Of a stretch of DNA of 64,000 bases, positions 17,464-26,098 are shown piece after piece. The notes under the pieces are model-generated. The model worked only from the letters and a program-made list of their open reading frames with translations, was not told where the DNA came from and did not search any database. The first letter of the stretch is position 1. Each line of letters begins with the position of its first letter. The translations under genes were made by a program, and so were the position numbers. This DNA is from Isobaculum melis (GTDB lineage: Bacteria > Bacillota > Bacilli > Lactobacillales > Carnobacteriaceae): contig NZ_FOHA01000005.1 in the NCBI RefSeq assembly GCF_900111355.1, positions 1-64,000 on the forward strand, written 5' to 3'.

Positions 17464-18261
17464 ATGAAACAAAAAGATTTAACAGGTAAGGTTGTCTGTA
17501 TTACAGGTGGTTCAGCTGGCTTAGGTGAACAAATTGCTTATCAAGCAGCCAAAGCGGGTGCTGTAGTGATTGTTTGTGCAAGAAGGCTTCATGAGATTGA
17601 ACGTGTCAAAAACAATTGCCAAATTTTATCCAATCAAGCAGCTTTTGCTTATGAACTTGATGTTGCTGAGCCTATGCAAATCAAAGCAGTAGTTGAGACC
17701 ATTAAGAATGAAGTGGGAACGATTGATATTTTAGTGAACAATGCGGGCTTTGGTCACTTTGAAAATGCAGTAGATTTTGATATGGACCTAGCTGAAAAGA
17801 TGTTCCGAGTGAACGTTCTTGGGCTAATGTATATGTGTCAGTTGGTTGCTTTAGAGATGTTAGATCAGAAAACAGGACATATTATAAATATTGCTTCTCA
17901 AGCGGGCAAAATGGCGACACAAAAATCAGCTATTTATTCTGCTACAAAATTTGCTGTTTTAGGCTATTCTAACGCGTTACGCCTAGAGCTTAAACCAGCA
18001 GGAATTCATGTAACCACAGTCAATCCAGGGCCTATTTCCACTAATTTCTTTGAGATTGCGGATCAATCTGGTGATTATTTAAGCAAGGTAGATATGATTG
18101 TCTTAAACCCAGAGAAAGTGGCTGAGAAAATCGTGCGCATTATGGGGACATCAAAACGTGAATTGAATTTACCAAAATTGATGGAAGCAGCAAGTAAAAT
18201 GTATCAATTATTTCCACATATTGGCGATTTTTTAGCGAGTAGCTTGTTTAATAAAAAATAG
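17464..18261 (+). CDS. Short-chain dehydrogenase/reductase (YqjQ-like)
   Basis: 265 residues. Rossmann cofactor motif TGGSAGLG (about 14-21), NNAG (about 90), catalytic Ser in NIASQAG and YSATK (about 158-162), and PGPISTNF after it. A classical SDR that uses NAD(P)H to reduce or oxidise an unknown substrate. It shares an operon with rnz; the pairing of rnz with a YqjQ-type SDR is common but unexplained. GGGGGAG precedes the start. Confidence 0.92.
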   Translation: MKQKDLTGKVVCITGGSAGLGEQIAYQAAKAGAVVIVCARRLHEIERVKNNCQILSNQAAFAYELDVAEPMQIKAVVETIKNEVGTIDILVNNAGFGHFENAVDFDMDLAEKMFRVNVLGLMYMCQLVALEMLDQKTGHIINIASQAGKMATQKSAIYSATKFAVLGYSNALRLELKPAGIHVTTVNPGPISTNFFEIADQSGDYLSKVDMIVLNPEKVAEKIVRIMGTSKRELNLPKLMEAASKMYQLFPHIGDFLASSLFNKK

Positions 18262-18272
18262 TGAGATACACT

Positions 18273-18303
18273 AAAGTAGTGCTTTGAAGAGCGCTACTTT
18301 TTC
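18273..18303 (+). terminator. Terminator of the rnz-SDR operon
   Basis: AAAGTAGTGCT, loop TTGAAG, AGCGCTACTTT followed by TT, 11 bases after the stop. Confidence 0.8.
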
Positions 18304-18436
18304 CTTTGTGCAAGTATAAAACTATATGATATTAAACCAGCTGTTTATGAGAAAAAGATAGCGGAAATTTATTAATTAAATGTTTCTTCTCTTTTTAGGT
18401 AAAGTATAGGTATAATAAATAGAAAAGAGGAACGAT

Positions 18437-19108
18437 ATGACAAACTACAAAACGATTGAAAAGCTGTTTTCTATTAGCGAGCCAGTAGGATATACTCAAG
18501 AAGAATTACAGCCAGTAAAAGATAGATTTGGACAAATACCAAAGAAGCTAGAAGAGTTCTATTTATCTTATGGTAAATCAGAAGAGTTGTTTGGCTTGCA
18601 AGATGAATTGATTTTGCCTACAAAATATCCATCCTTTTTATCGGATAATTATAAGGACTATATGATATTTTTTAATGAAAATCAAGGAGTTTGCCAAGCA
18701 GGAATTCGTAAAGACGAGCTATCTTTATTTGATCCACCAGTATATGTAAGTAGTTATGGCGTGGAAGGCTTAGTCTGGCATTTATCAGCTAATACAGTAA
18801 CTGAGTTTTTCATTACGATGTATGGATATCAAGCATCCATCTGTTTGGAATATAGCTCAGAAGAGTTCTATTTTATACAACCAAAAGAGAAAGAAATTAT
18901 TAGTAATCGCTTTATAAAGCAAGAAGGGGAACTGAAGTGCTGGCTTTCTAACAAAATTATTCTGTATGCCAATGACGGTAATTCTCGTATAGCTTTGATG
19001 GAGCAACTTCATTTAGAAGATAGTATTCAAATGAATTATGCAGCTAATAATAGGGAATCATTTGATACAATGAAACAGCTTTTAGAAGATATTGGTGAAG
19101 CGATATAA
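18437..19108 (+). CDS. SMI1/KNR4 (SUKH)-like protein, possible immunity protein
   Basis: 223 residues. The first half resembles the SMI1/KNR4 superfamily: FGQIPKKLEEFYLSYGKSEELFGLQDELILPTKY, then MIFFNENQGVCQAGIRKDELSLFDPPVYVS. Many bacterial members neutralise polymorphic toxins of neighbouring cells, and others have unknown roles. No toxin gene is nearby in this window. Start ATG 18437 follows AGAGGA. It heads an islet of small unknown genes that separates the rnz operon from dinB; the islet has no transposase or integrase. Confidence 0.65.
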   Translation: MTNYKTIEKLFSISEPVGYTQEELQPVKDRFGQIPKKLEEFYLSYGKSEELFGLQDELILPTKYPSFLSDNYKDYMIFFNENQGVCQAGIRKDELSLFDPPVYVSSYGVEGLVWHLSANTVTEFFITMYGYQASICLEYSSEEFYFIQPKEKEIISNRFIKQEGELKCWLSNKIILYANDGNSRIALMEQLHLEDSIQMNYAANNRESFDTMKQLLEDIGEAI

Positions 19109-19206
19109 TATAGAAAATTCCAATAAATATGATTTTAATACTTTCTCTTTTTATAAAAAAGAGAACCAGGAAGGCTCTCAAAAAGGAAACTAAAGGAGAT
19201 GAAACT

Positions 19207-19482
19207 ATGGAAAAGAAAGATGAATATGAAAAAGATCATACTGAAAAGGATACTATGGAATTAAAAATAAATGTAGCGCATCATTATATTTATATGAAAT
19301 TTTCATCTCGAGTAGCTTTACATAATTTTGCACGTTCATTACTAGATGAGTCACTAAATGAGAATCAAGGATTCATAGAATTTTATCATTTATCCGATAA
19401 TGATAAAACTGATGTTGTGAATGGGACTAGATTATCTAAAGATAGCCCACGATTATTTGTGGAATATCCAACAGATGATTAG
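19207..19482 (+). CDS. Small acidic protein of unknown function
   Basis: 91 residues, rich in Lys/Glu/Asp at the start (MEKKDEYEKDHTEKD), then a compact part with HHYIYMKFSSRVALHNFARSLLD and a C-terminal SPRLFVEYPTDD. I do not recognise a family. Start chosen at ATG 19207, eight bases after AAAGGAG; an in-frame ATG at 19129 would add a hydrophobic stretch but lacks a ribosome site. Its place 98 bases after the SUKH-like gene suggests joint transcription and perhaps a similar immunity role, which is only a guess. Confidence 0.6.
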   Translation: MEKKDEYEKDHTEKDTMELKINVAHHYIYMKFSSRVALHNFARSLLDESLNENQGFIEFYHLSDNDKTDVVNGTRLSKDSPRLFVEYPTDD

Positions 19483-19487
19483 TTTAT

Positions 19488-19681
19488 ATGAAAAACGGTG
19501 GAAATATTTTTCTTAGTAGAGCCATAACTAAATATAAAAAATCTATTAGATCCGTTCCAGTGTATTCAATTTTTAAAAAGAAAATAAAAGTGTAGATGTG
19601 ATTTATGAAGATTTTGATAGTAACATCAAAATTCTCCTCAAAAAATTAAAAAAGGACAATGGTAAAAAGAATGATGACTAA
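19488..19681 (+). pseudogene. Probable frameshifted small ORF
   Basis: An ATG at 19488 opens a 35-codon frame ending at TAG 19593-19595. A different frame, open from about 19577, continues as VDVIYEDFDSNIKILL... to TAA at 19679-19681. Joined across the A-rich run near 19575-19590, the two would give one protein of about 63 residues, basic at the start and acidic/lysine-rich at the end. Its stop overlaps the start region of the next gene, as in an operon. A one-base slip in the A run (mutation or programmed) would explain it; chance is possible. No family recognised. Confidence 0.35.
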
Positions 19682-19925
19682 CGATGAGCAAATAAAACTT
19701 CTCACACGTTTTCTGAATAAAGCATGGTCGCTTCATTCTAGACAAACAGCAATCAATATTTTTCGAACACTAAAACCTAATTTACAGGAGCCATACAAAT
19801 CAAAGATTATTTCACAATGGAATATTACGAGAGTAGATACTGTTTATCCTTCTCAGCTTAATTTGTTAGCATTAAAAAAATATATTGATGCATACATTGA
19901 TTTTCTGCAAAAAAATAACAATTAA
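19671..19925 (+). CDS. Small protein of unknown function
   Basis: About 84 residues, predicted all-helical: MTNDEQIKLLTRFLNKAWSLHSRQTAINIF... then PYKSKIISQWNITR and LALKKYIDAYIDFLQKNN. I do not recognise it. An in-frame ATG at 19659 is possible, but AAAGGA is only two bases from it. The ATGs at 19671/19674 overlap the stop of the frameshifted ORF, which suggests coupled translation. Lower confidence than the neighbouring core genes because there are no homology landmarks. Confidence 0.5.
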   Translation: MMTNDEQIKLLTRFLNKAWSLHSRQTAINIFRTLKPNLQEPYKSKIISQWNITRVDTVYPSQLNLLALKKYIDAYIDFLQKNNN

Positions 19926-19976
19926 CTAAATAAATGGTCAAGAAATAAAATATCTTAGCAGAAGCTTGCTACATAC

Positions 19977-20024
19977 CTGCATTCATTTCCTAATCTTGAA
20001 ATAAGTGCAGGGATTACTTTTTAG
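19977..20024 (+). terminator. Hairpin after the small-gene islet
   Basis: CCTGCA...ATTTC, loop, GAAAT...TGCAGG, then GATTACTTTTT. It probably ends the islet transcript before the dinB promoter. Confidence 0.5.
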
Positions 20025-20062
20025 ACTAGATAGCGCTACGAACAAATTTTTTTATTAGAAAA

Positions 20063-20084
20063 AGAACGTTCGTTCTGATATAAT
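20063..20084 (+). promoter_or_regulatory. LexA (SOS) box and -10 of dinB
   Basis: AGAACGTTCGTTCT (20063-20076) has the GAAC-N4-GTTC core of the Gram-positive LexA operator. It sits just before TATAAT (20079-20084), between -35 and -10, where LexA would block transcription until DNA damage. Confidence 0.75.
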
Positions 20085-20120
20085 AAGGAAGAAGATGTTG
20101 GAAAGTGAGGAGACGTTGTA

Positions 20121-21242
20121 ATGACCAAAGGGGTTGTACAATTCGTAGAGCCAACAAGAGATACTTCTAGGAAAATCATTCATATTGATATGGACGCATT
20201 TTTTGCATCTGTTGAAGAAAGAGACCATCCTGAATATATTGGTAAGCCTTTAATCATTGCAAGACATCCTAAAGAAACAGCAGGCAGAGGCGTTGTCACA
20301 ACAGCTAATTATGAGGCGAGAAAATATGGGGTGCATTCTGCAATGAGTGCACAGAAAGCATATGAGCTATGCCCAAATGGAATTTTTGTGCCAGGAAATA
20401 TGCAAAAATATCGTGATATCTCTAGTGAAATTCATCAAATATTTCGTGAGTATACTGATTTAATTGAGCCTCGTTCTTTAGATGAAGCTTATTTAGATGT
20501 GACTGATAATAAAAAAGGGATTACTAGTGCGACAGTCGTCGCAAAAATGATTCAAAAGGATATTTATGAAACCCTTCATTTAACCTCTTCAGCAGGAGTT
20601 TCTTATAATAAATTTATTGCCAAGTTAGCTTCAGATTTTCAAAAGCCAAGAGGGATTACAGTCATTCCACCAGAAGATGCATTGGCTTTTTTACAAGCAT
20701 TACCTATTGAAAAATTCCACGGGATTGGTAAGAAAACAGCTGAAAAAATGCAATCATTTGCGATTTATACCGGCGCTGATTTATATCAATATAATGAGAT
20801 GGATATGATTCAAAAATTTGGTAAGATGGGGTATTCCTTTTATCGCAAAGTGAGAGGGATTGATAATTCACCTGTGCAACCACAAATTGAACGAAAATCT
20901 ATTGGTCGAGAGCATACCTATGGGAAGTTTTTAACAACAGAGGAACAAGTACAACAAGAGTTACGTCAACTTGCAAATGCTGTTGCAGCTTCTTTGAAGA
21001 AGCATCAACAACATGGGCGAACCGTTGTCATCAAAGTACGTTATGCAGATTACCATACTGTCACAAAGCGAAAATCTTTAGCTGTTTATTTAAAAAATGA
21101 AGCGGATATTTTGTTTTATGCAGATGAATTATGGAGCGAGGTTCAAGGGTTAGAAAAAGAAATCCGATTATTAGGCATTACAGTGACGAATTTAGACCCA
21201 CTTTCCTTTGAAAATATTCAATTGCCATTAGAATATCGTTAG
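20121..21242 (+). CDS. dinB: DNA polymerase IV (Y family)
   Basis: 373 residues. Y-family motifs: IHIDMDAFFASVEERDHPE (metal-binding aspartate, about residues 21-39), YEARKYGVHSAM, and SLDEAYLDVT with the catalytic Asp/Glu pair (about 118-127). A helix-hairpin-helix LPIEKFHGIGKKTAEK follows, and then the little-finger domain. This translesion polymerase copies past damaged bases with low fidelity. The start lies behind GTGAGGAG. A LexA box in the promoter indicates SOS induction. Confidence 0.96.
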   Translation: MTKGVVQFVEPTRDTSRKIIHIDMDAFFASVEERDHPEYIGKPLIIARHPKETAGRGVVTTANYEARKYGVHSAMSAQKAYELCPNGIFVPGNMQKYRDISSEIHQIFREYTDLIEPRSLDEAYLDVTDNKKGITSATVVAKMIQKDIYETLHLTSSAGVSYNKFIAKLASDFQKPRGITVIPPEDALAFLQALPIEKFHGIGKKTAEKMQSFAIYTGADLYQYNEMDMIQKFGKMGYSFYRKVRGIDNSPVQPQIERKSIGREHTYGKFLTTEEQVQQELRQLANAVAASLKKHQQHGRTVVIKVRYADYHTVTKRKSLAVYLKNEADILFYADELWSEVQGLEKEIRLLGITVTNLDPLSFENIQLPLEYR

Positions 21243-21353
21243 CATTTTCTCCTGATCGTAATTAGCAAGTGCATTCTCTTAAAAATAGTTGTACAATAGA
21301 ACAGAGTAGTACAGTTTGAAGAGATAAAATAAAACAACTAGGAGTTGATTCTG

Positions 21354-22067
21354 ATGCAGTATTCTTGGCATGGACAGTCTTGTGTCCAAATAAAAACAGA
21401 TACAGGTAAGACCATTTTAATTGATCCTTATATTACAGGAAATCCATTAAGTGATTTACATGCAGAAACCGTTGAAGCGGATGTTATCATATTAACTCAT
21501 GGACATAATGACCATGTTGGAGATACTGAACAAATTGCCAAACGAACAGATGCCTTGATTATCGGCAATGCTGAAATTGCAGATTATTTTAGTTTTAAAG
21601 GACTCAAAACTCATGGCATGCATATTGGTGGTCAACATGTGTTTGACTTTGGTACAGTGAAGTTAACCCCCGCCATTCATGGTTCTACCCTACAGGTCGG
21701 TAATGAATTGATTACATTAGGCATTGCTGCAGGAATTCTTTTTACTGAAAATGAAAAAACAATCTATCATGCAGGAGATACAGCTTTATTTACAGATATG
21801 AAGCTAATTGGCGAACAGCAAGAAATAGATGTGGCCTTTTTACCAATTGGAGATAACTATACAATGGGACCAGCTGATGCAAGCTTAGCTGCGCAATTTA
21901 TTAAGGCTAAAAAAGTGATACCGATGCACTACAATACCTTCCCATTAATTTCACAAAATCCAGTTGCTTTTATTGAGCGTTTAGAGGAAGGGCAAGGATA
22001 TGTACCAGCTATTGGGGAAGTGATGACCCTTTCATCATCAGCTAGATTTGAAAAAGAAGGAGAATAG
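21354..22067 (+). CDS. Metal-dependent hydrolase, UPF0173 (YtkL-like)
   Basis: 237 residues of the metallo-beta-lactamase superfamily: [11 protein letters not shown] at the start, [11 protein letters not shown] as metal motif (about 47-57), HAGDTALF (about 140) and PMHYNTFP (about 195). The family is found next to YtoI-type regulators in Firmicutes; its substrate is unknown. Start chosen at ATG 21354; AGGAG is ten bases upstream, and a TTG at 21345 is too close to that site. First gene of a run with YtoI two bases downstream. Confidence 0.92.
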   Translation: MQYSWHGQSCVQIKTDTGKTILIDPYITGNPLSDLHAETVEADVIILTHGHNDHVGDTEQIAKRTDALIIGNAEIADYFSFKGLKTHGMHIGGQHVFDFGTVKLTPAIHGSTLQVGNELITLGIAAGILFTENEKTIYHAGDTALFTDMKLIGEQQEIDVAFLPIGDNYTMGPADASLAAQFIKAKKVIPMHYNTFPLISQNPVAFIERLEEGQGYVPAIGEVMTLSSSARFEKEGE

Positions 22068-22069
22068 CG

Positions 22070-23398
22070 ATGCCTACAAAGCATGATCAAATATTACAAT
22101 ACATTGAGTCTCTACCCGTTGGTGAGCGCATCTCAGTTCGGATGATTGCTAAAAACTTACAAGTCAGTGAGGGGACAGCTTATCGTGCGATTAAAGATGC
22201 TGAAAATGTTGGTTTGGTTTCAACCATTCAACGCGTTGGAACGATTAGAATTGAACGCAAATTAAAACAGAATATTGAGAAATTAACCTTTGGTGAAGTC
22301 GTAAAAATCATTGAAGGGGACATTATTGGTGGAGAAAGTGGCTTGGCTAAAGTATTAAATAAATTTGTGATTGGTGCAATGACAGAAGAAGCCATGCTAC
22401 GCTATATTACCCCAGGATCATTAATGATTGTTGGAAATCGAACAGGCGCACAGAAGTTGGCACTAGAAAATGGTGCAGCTGTTTTAATTACTGGTGGCTT
22501 CGAAGCTGACCCAAGCGTTTTGAAGCTTGCTGATCACTTAGAAATGCCAGTGTTGAGAACAACTTATGATTCCTTTACCGTCGCAACGATGATTAATAGA
22601 GCCTTAACAGATCAATTAATCAAAAAAGAAATTATGCTAGTAGAGGATATTTATACAAAATTAGAGTCAACAAATTATTTATTTGTTGATCATACCGTAG
22701 CAGACTATCGCACCTTAAATGAGGAAACAAGTCATGCAAGATTCCCAGTTGTGAATAAAAACATGCGTTTACTAGGCATTTTAACAGCGAAAGATGTGAT
22801 TGGAAAGCCTGATAACTTAAGTGTAGATCGTGTCATGACGAAAGATCCATCTAGCGTGAAAACACATATGAGTGTGGCCAGTGTTGCTCATATGATGATT
22901 TGGGATGGTTTAGAAGTGATGCCTGTAGTTGCGGATGACCTTTCCTTATTGGGGATTATTTCAAGACAAGATGTGATGAAGGCGATGCAATTAGCACAGC
23001 GTCAACCACAGGTAGCAGATACCATTGCCGATCAAATTATCGAGCAAATTGAAATTGTCAATACACCAAGTAATACAGATAAAAATCAGTTGTCCTTTAA
23101 GTTTACTGTCACACCACAAATGACCAATAGCGTTGGAACCATTTCCTTTGGTGTATTAAGTGAGCTATTAACAAATGCAGCGCAGCGTACCTTACTTTCT
23201 TATCAAAAAAGAAATGCTGTGATTGAGCAATTAAACCTACTTTACTTTAAATTGATTCAGTTAGAAAGTGAGCTTGAAATTCGTCCTAGAGTTCTTGAAT
23301 TAGGGAGAAAAACAGCAAAATTAGATATGGAAGTTTATATTGAAAATACACTTGTTGCAAAAGCGATTATTGTTTGCCAATTAATGGAACGAACATAG
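22070..23398 (+). CDS. ytoI: DRTGG/CBS/hotdog-domain regulator (YtoI-like)
   Basis: 442 residues in four parts: an N-terminal winged helix-turn-helix (about 1-60, RISVRMIAKNLQVSEGTAYRAI), a DRTGG domain (about 70-180), paired CBS domains (about 190-305, each with a DV.. hinge such as LGILTAKDV and LGIISRQDVMKAM), and a C-terminal hotdog fold (about 320-435). CBS pairs usually sense adenine nucleotides. The whole is typical of YtoI, whose targets are not known. Two bases after the hydrolase and 31 before nrnA. Confidence 0.9.
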   Translation: MPTKHDQILQYIESLPVGERISVRMIAKNLQVSEGTAYRAIKDAENVGLVSTIQRVGTIRIERKLKQNIEKLTFGEVVKIIEGDIIGGESGLAKVLNKFVIGAMTEEAMLRYITPGSLMIVGNRTGAQKLALENGAAVLITGGFEADPSVLKLADHLEMPVLRTTYDSFTVATMINRALTDQLIKKEIMLVEDIYTKLESTNYLFVDHTVADYRTLNEETSHARFPVVNKNMRLLGILTAKDVIGKPDNLSVDRVMTKDPSSVKTHMSVASVAHMMIWDGLEVMPVVADDLSLLGIISRQDVMKAMQLAQRQPQVADTIADQIIEQIEIVNTPSNTDKNQLSFKFTVTPQMTNSVGTISFGVLSELLTNAAQRTLLSYQKRNAVIEQLNLLYFKLIQLESELEIRPRVLELGRKTAKLDMEVYIENTLVAKAIIVCQLMERT

Positions 23399-23429
23399 CA
23401 TCAATTGAAAAAAGAAGGGAAGACCTTGG

Positions 23430-24383
23430 ATGAAAGTATTAAAACAAATTATGAAAGAAATCAAAGCTTATGATACCATCATTGTCCATCGACATCAGCG
23501 CCCAGACCCAGATGCATTAGGTTCGCAAGGCGGACTAGTTGAAATTTTAAAAGCTAGCTTTCCAGAAAAACGGATCTTAAAAGCAGGAGATACAGTAGCT
23601 GGTCTAGCTTTTTTAAGCCAGATGGATACTGTAAATGATGAGGATTATGCAGAAGCGCTTGTGATAACCGTTGATACAGCCAATCAACCAAGAGTCAGTG
23701 ATCAACGCTATAATACAGGCAAAAAATTGATTAAAATTGATCATCATCCAAATGATGACCCTTATGGAGATCTATTATGGATTGAGACAGAAGCCAGTAG
23801 TTGTAGTGAAATGATTTATGATTTTTACGACCATCATCATGGCGAATTGACAATGACAACTGAAGCTGCCCGTTTATTATATGCTGGTATTGTAGGAGAT
23901 ACAGGTAGATTTTTATACCCTGCAACCACACCGCATACCTTATGTGTGGCTGCTGAATTAAGCAAATATCCTTTTTCAACAAGGGATTTAAATGATCAAA
24001 TGAATGTCATTTCTAGAGATGTAGCCAGACTTTCTGGTTATGTTTTAGAAAGCTTAGAAATTGATGAATATGGGATTGCTAAAGTTATTTTAACACATGA
24101 AGTAATGGAAAAATTTGGTGTCAAAGATTCAGAAACCTCAGCAGTTGTGTCTCTTCCTGGCACAATAGAAGGGGTTGTTTCCTGGGGGATTTTTGTTGAG
24201 CAACCAAAAGGAGATTTTCGTATACGTTTACGTTCTAAAGGACCATTTATTAATGAACTCGCGAAAAAATATCATGGCGGCGGTCATCCTTTAGCAAGTG
24301 GTGCACATGCGAAAGATTTAGAAGAGGCAGAAGCCTTATATCAAGATTTACGCCAGATTGGTAAAACTTTTTTAGCAGGATAA
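23430..24383 (+). CDS. nrnA: Nano-RNase / pAp phosphatase NrnA (DHH family)
   Basis: 317 residues of the DHH/DHHA1 phosphoesterase family: RHQRPDPDALGSQGG (motif I, about 21-35), VDTANQPRVSD, the DHH motif KIDHHPNDD (about 105), and the C-terminal DHHA1 glycine motif GGGHPLASGA (about 285). NrnA degrades 2-5-mer RNAs and dephosphorylates pAp. Same strand and short spacing to YtoI. The YtkL-YtoI-NrnA order is conserved in Bacilli. Ends in a terminator shared with zwf. Confidence 0.94.
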   Translation: MKVLKQIMKEIKAYDTIIVHRHQRPDPDALGSQGGLVEILKASFPEKRILKAGDTVAGLAFLSQMDTVNDEDYAEALVITVDTANQPRVSDQRYNTGKKLIKIDHHPNDDPYGDLLWIETEASSCSEMIYDFYDHHHGELTMTTEAARLLYAGIVGDTGRFLYPATTPHTLCVAAELSKYPFSTRDLNDQMNVISRDVARLSGYVLESLEIDEYGIAKVILTHEVMEKFGVKDSETSAVVSLPGTIEGVVSWGIFVEQPKGDFRIRLRSKGPFINELAKKYHGGGHPLASGAHAKDLEEAEALYQDLRQIGKTFLAG

Positions 24384-24386
24384 AGC

Positions 24387-24420
24387 AAAAACACTTTGGA
24401 ATTTCCAAAGTGTTTTTTGT
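24387..24420. terminator. Bidirectional terminator
   Basis: AAAAACACTTTGGA-AT-TTCCAAAGTGTTTTTT between convergent nrnA and zwf. Confidence 0.88.
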
Positions 24421-24426
24421 ATGCTT

Positions 24427-25905
24427 TTAGCCGATTTCATTCCAAAACCATTTGTGACCATTTTTGGCAAGCAATTCATCACTACAAGCAGGCCCCATTG
24501 TCCCACTCGCATAATTAGGGAAATCAGGTTGATTCTGTTTCCAAGTATCTTGAATCACATCAACGAATTTCCAAGAAAGTGCCACTTCATCCCAATGTGT
24601 GAAGTTTGTAGAATCACCATTTAAACAGTCTAAAATCAATTTTTCATAAGCTTCAGGTGTATTTAAACCTTTATCAGTAGGATTTAAATATTCTAATTTT
24701 ATAGGGTTGGTGTGTAAACCTTGTCCCACTTTTTTTGCATTTAAACGCATGGAGAAGCCTTCAGTTGGTTGAATAAAAATGGTTAAAATATTAGGACAGA
24801 GATTTTCTTGATCCTCATTTGAGAATAAATTCATTGGAACATTTTTAAAATGAATATTAATTTGCGTGCCACGCTCTTTCATTCGTTTACCTGTCCGAAT
24901 ATAGAAGGGAACACCTTTCCATCTAAAGTTATCTACCATGATTTTACCAGCAACAAATGTCTCAGTTGTTGAATCTGGTGCCACATGCTCTTCTTGACGA
25001 TAGCCTTTTAAAGTAGGATCCGTTTCACTTGGTCCATATTGACCACGCACAAAGTAATCATTGACTTCATTTGATGCCATCACACGAATGGAGCGAAGTG
25101 CGCGAATTTTTTCTTCTCTAATTTCTGCATCGGTTAATTTAATAGGTGGCTCCATAACAAGTAAGGAAATCACTTGTAACACATGATTTTGAACCATATC
25201 TAGTAAGGCTCCGCTTGTTTCATAGTAGCCGCCACGTTCTTCAACACCAAGTGCTTCACTAAGGGTTACTTGAACATTTTCGATATATCGATTGTTCCAA
25301 AGGGATTCAAATAATGTATTTGCAAATCGAACAGCAGAAATATTTTGAATCATTTCTTTCCCTAAATAATGATCAATTCGGTAAATTTCATCTTCTTCAA
25401 AAACCTTACGAATTTGTTCATTTAAAACCGTTGCACTTTCATAATCATGACCAAAAGGTTTTTCAATCACTAAATGACGATACCCATGATCTGTTAGTAA
25501 ATGCTGTGTTTTAATATGTTCTGTGATGGTACCAAAGAAGGATGGTGCCATTGCAAGGTAGAAGACACGATTTCCATCCAAATGGTATTGAGCATCTAAG
25601 GTTTCAGATAATTCTTTTAATTTATCATAATGCTCAGTATCCGTTACATTATGTGCTTGATAATAAAAATGGCTGGCAAATTCAGCAACATGAGCAGGGC
25701 TTTCTGCTAAGTCACCAACTGACTCTATGACAACCTCACGATAAAATGCATCTGACCATTCTCTTCTTGCTGTTCCAATAACCGCAAAATGCTTATTTAA
25801 ATAGCCTTTTCTATATAAACGGTATAAGGATGGATAGAGTTTTCTTTTTGCAAGGTCACCAGTTCCACCAAATATTGTGATTAACGCTTTTTTTTCATCT
25901 ATCAT
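24427..25905 (-). CDS. zwf: Glucose-6-phosphate dehydrogenase
   Basis: 492 residues. NADP-binding motif GGTGDLAKRKLYPSLYRL (about 12-30), the signature RIDHYLGKEMIQN (about 178-190) with the catalytic histidine, and EKPFGHD before it. It oxidises glucose-6-phosphate to 6-phosphogluconolactone, feeding the oxidative pentose phosphate or 6-phosphogluconate route and making NADPH. Transcribed alone; its promoter and a leader hairpin lie in the 190-bp gap before the divergent helicase gene. Confidence 0.97.
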   Translation of the reverse strand: MIDEKKALITIFGGTGDLAKRKLYPSLYRLYRKGYLNKHFAVIGTARREWSDAFYREVVIESVGDLAESPAHVAEFASHFYYQAHNVTDTEHYDKLKELSETLDAQYHLDGNRVFYLAMAPSFFGTITEHIKTQHLLTDHGYRHLVIEKPFGHDYESATVLNEQIRKVFEEDEIYRIDHYLGKEMIQNISAVRFANTLFESLWNNRYIENVQVTLSEALGVEERGGYYETSGALLDMVQNHVLQVISLLVMEPPIKLTDAEIREEKIRALRSIRVMASNEVNDYFVRGQYGPSETDPTLKGYRQEEHVAPDSTTETFVAGKIMVDNFRWKGVPFYIRTGKRMKERGTQINIHFKNVPMNLFSNEDQENLCPNILTIFIQPTEGFSMRLNAKKVGQGLHTNPIKLEYLNPTDKGLNTPEAYEKLILDCLNGDSTNFTHWDEVALSWKFVDVIQDTWKQNQPDFPNYASGTMGPACSDELLAKNGHKWFWNEIG

Positions 25906-25926
25906 CTAATTCCCCACTTTCCGAGT

Positions 25927-25986
25927 ACTAACTATTTTCGATAGTTAGAGCTATTACATCTTATCTATTGTAATAGTTTCTTGCAA
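25927..25986 (-). promoter_or_regulatory. zwf promoter with leader hairpin
   Basis: On the minus strand TTGCAA (25981-25986), 17 bases, TAAGAT (25958-25963). The transcript would start with a stem CTAACTAT-CGAAA-ATAGTTAG (25927-25947) before the ribosome site. A second inverted repeat, CTATTAC...GTAATAG, spans the -10 region. Confidence 0.5.
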
Positions 25987-26098
25987 GATGTGCAATCGTT
26001 CTACATTATTTTTTTCTATTTTATTGAGATAAAGCAATTGCGAAGAAGATGTGTTATAATATGAAAGATGCAAAACAGAGAAGAAAGAAGTGAGAAAA

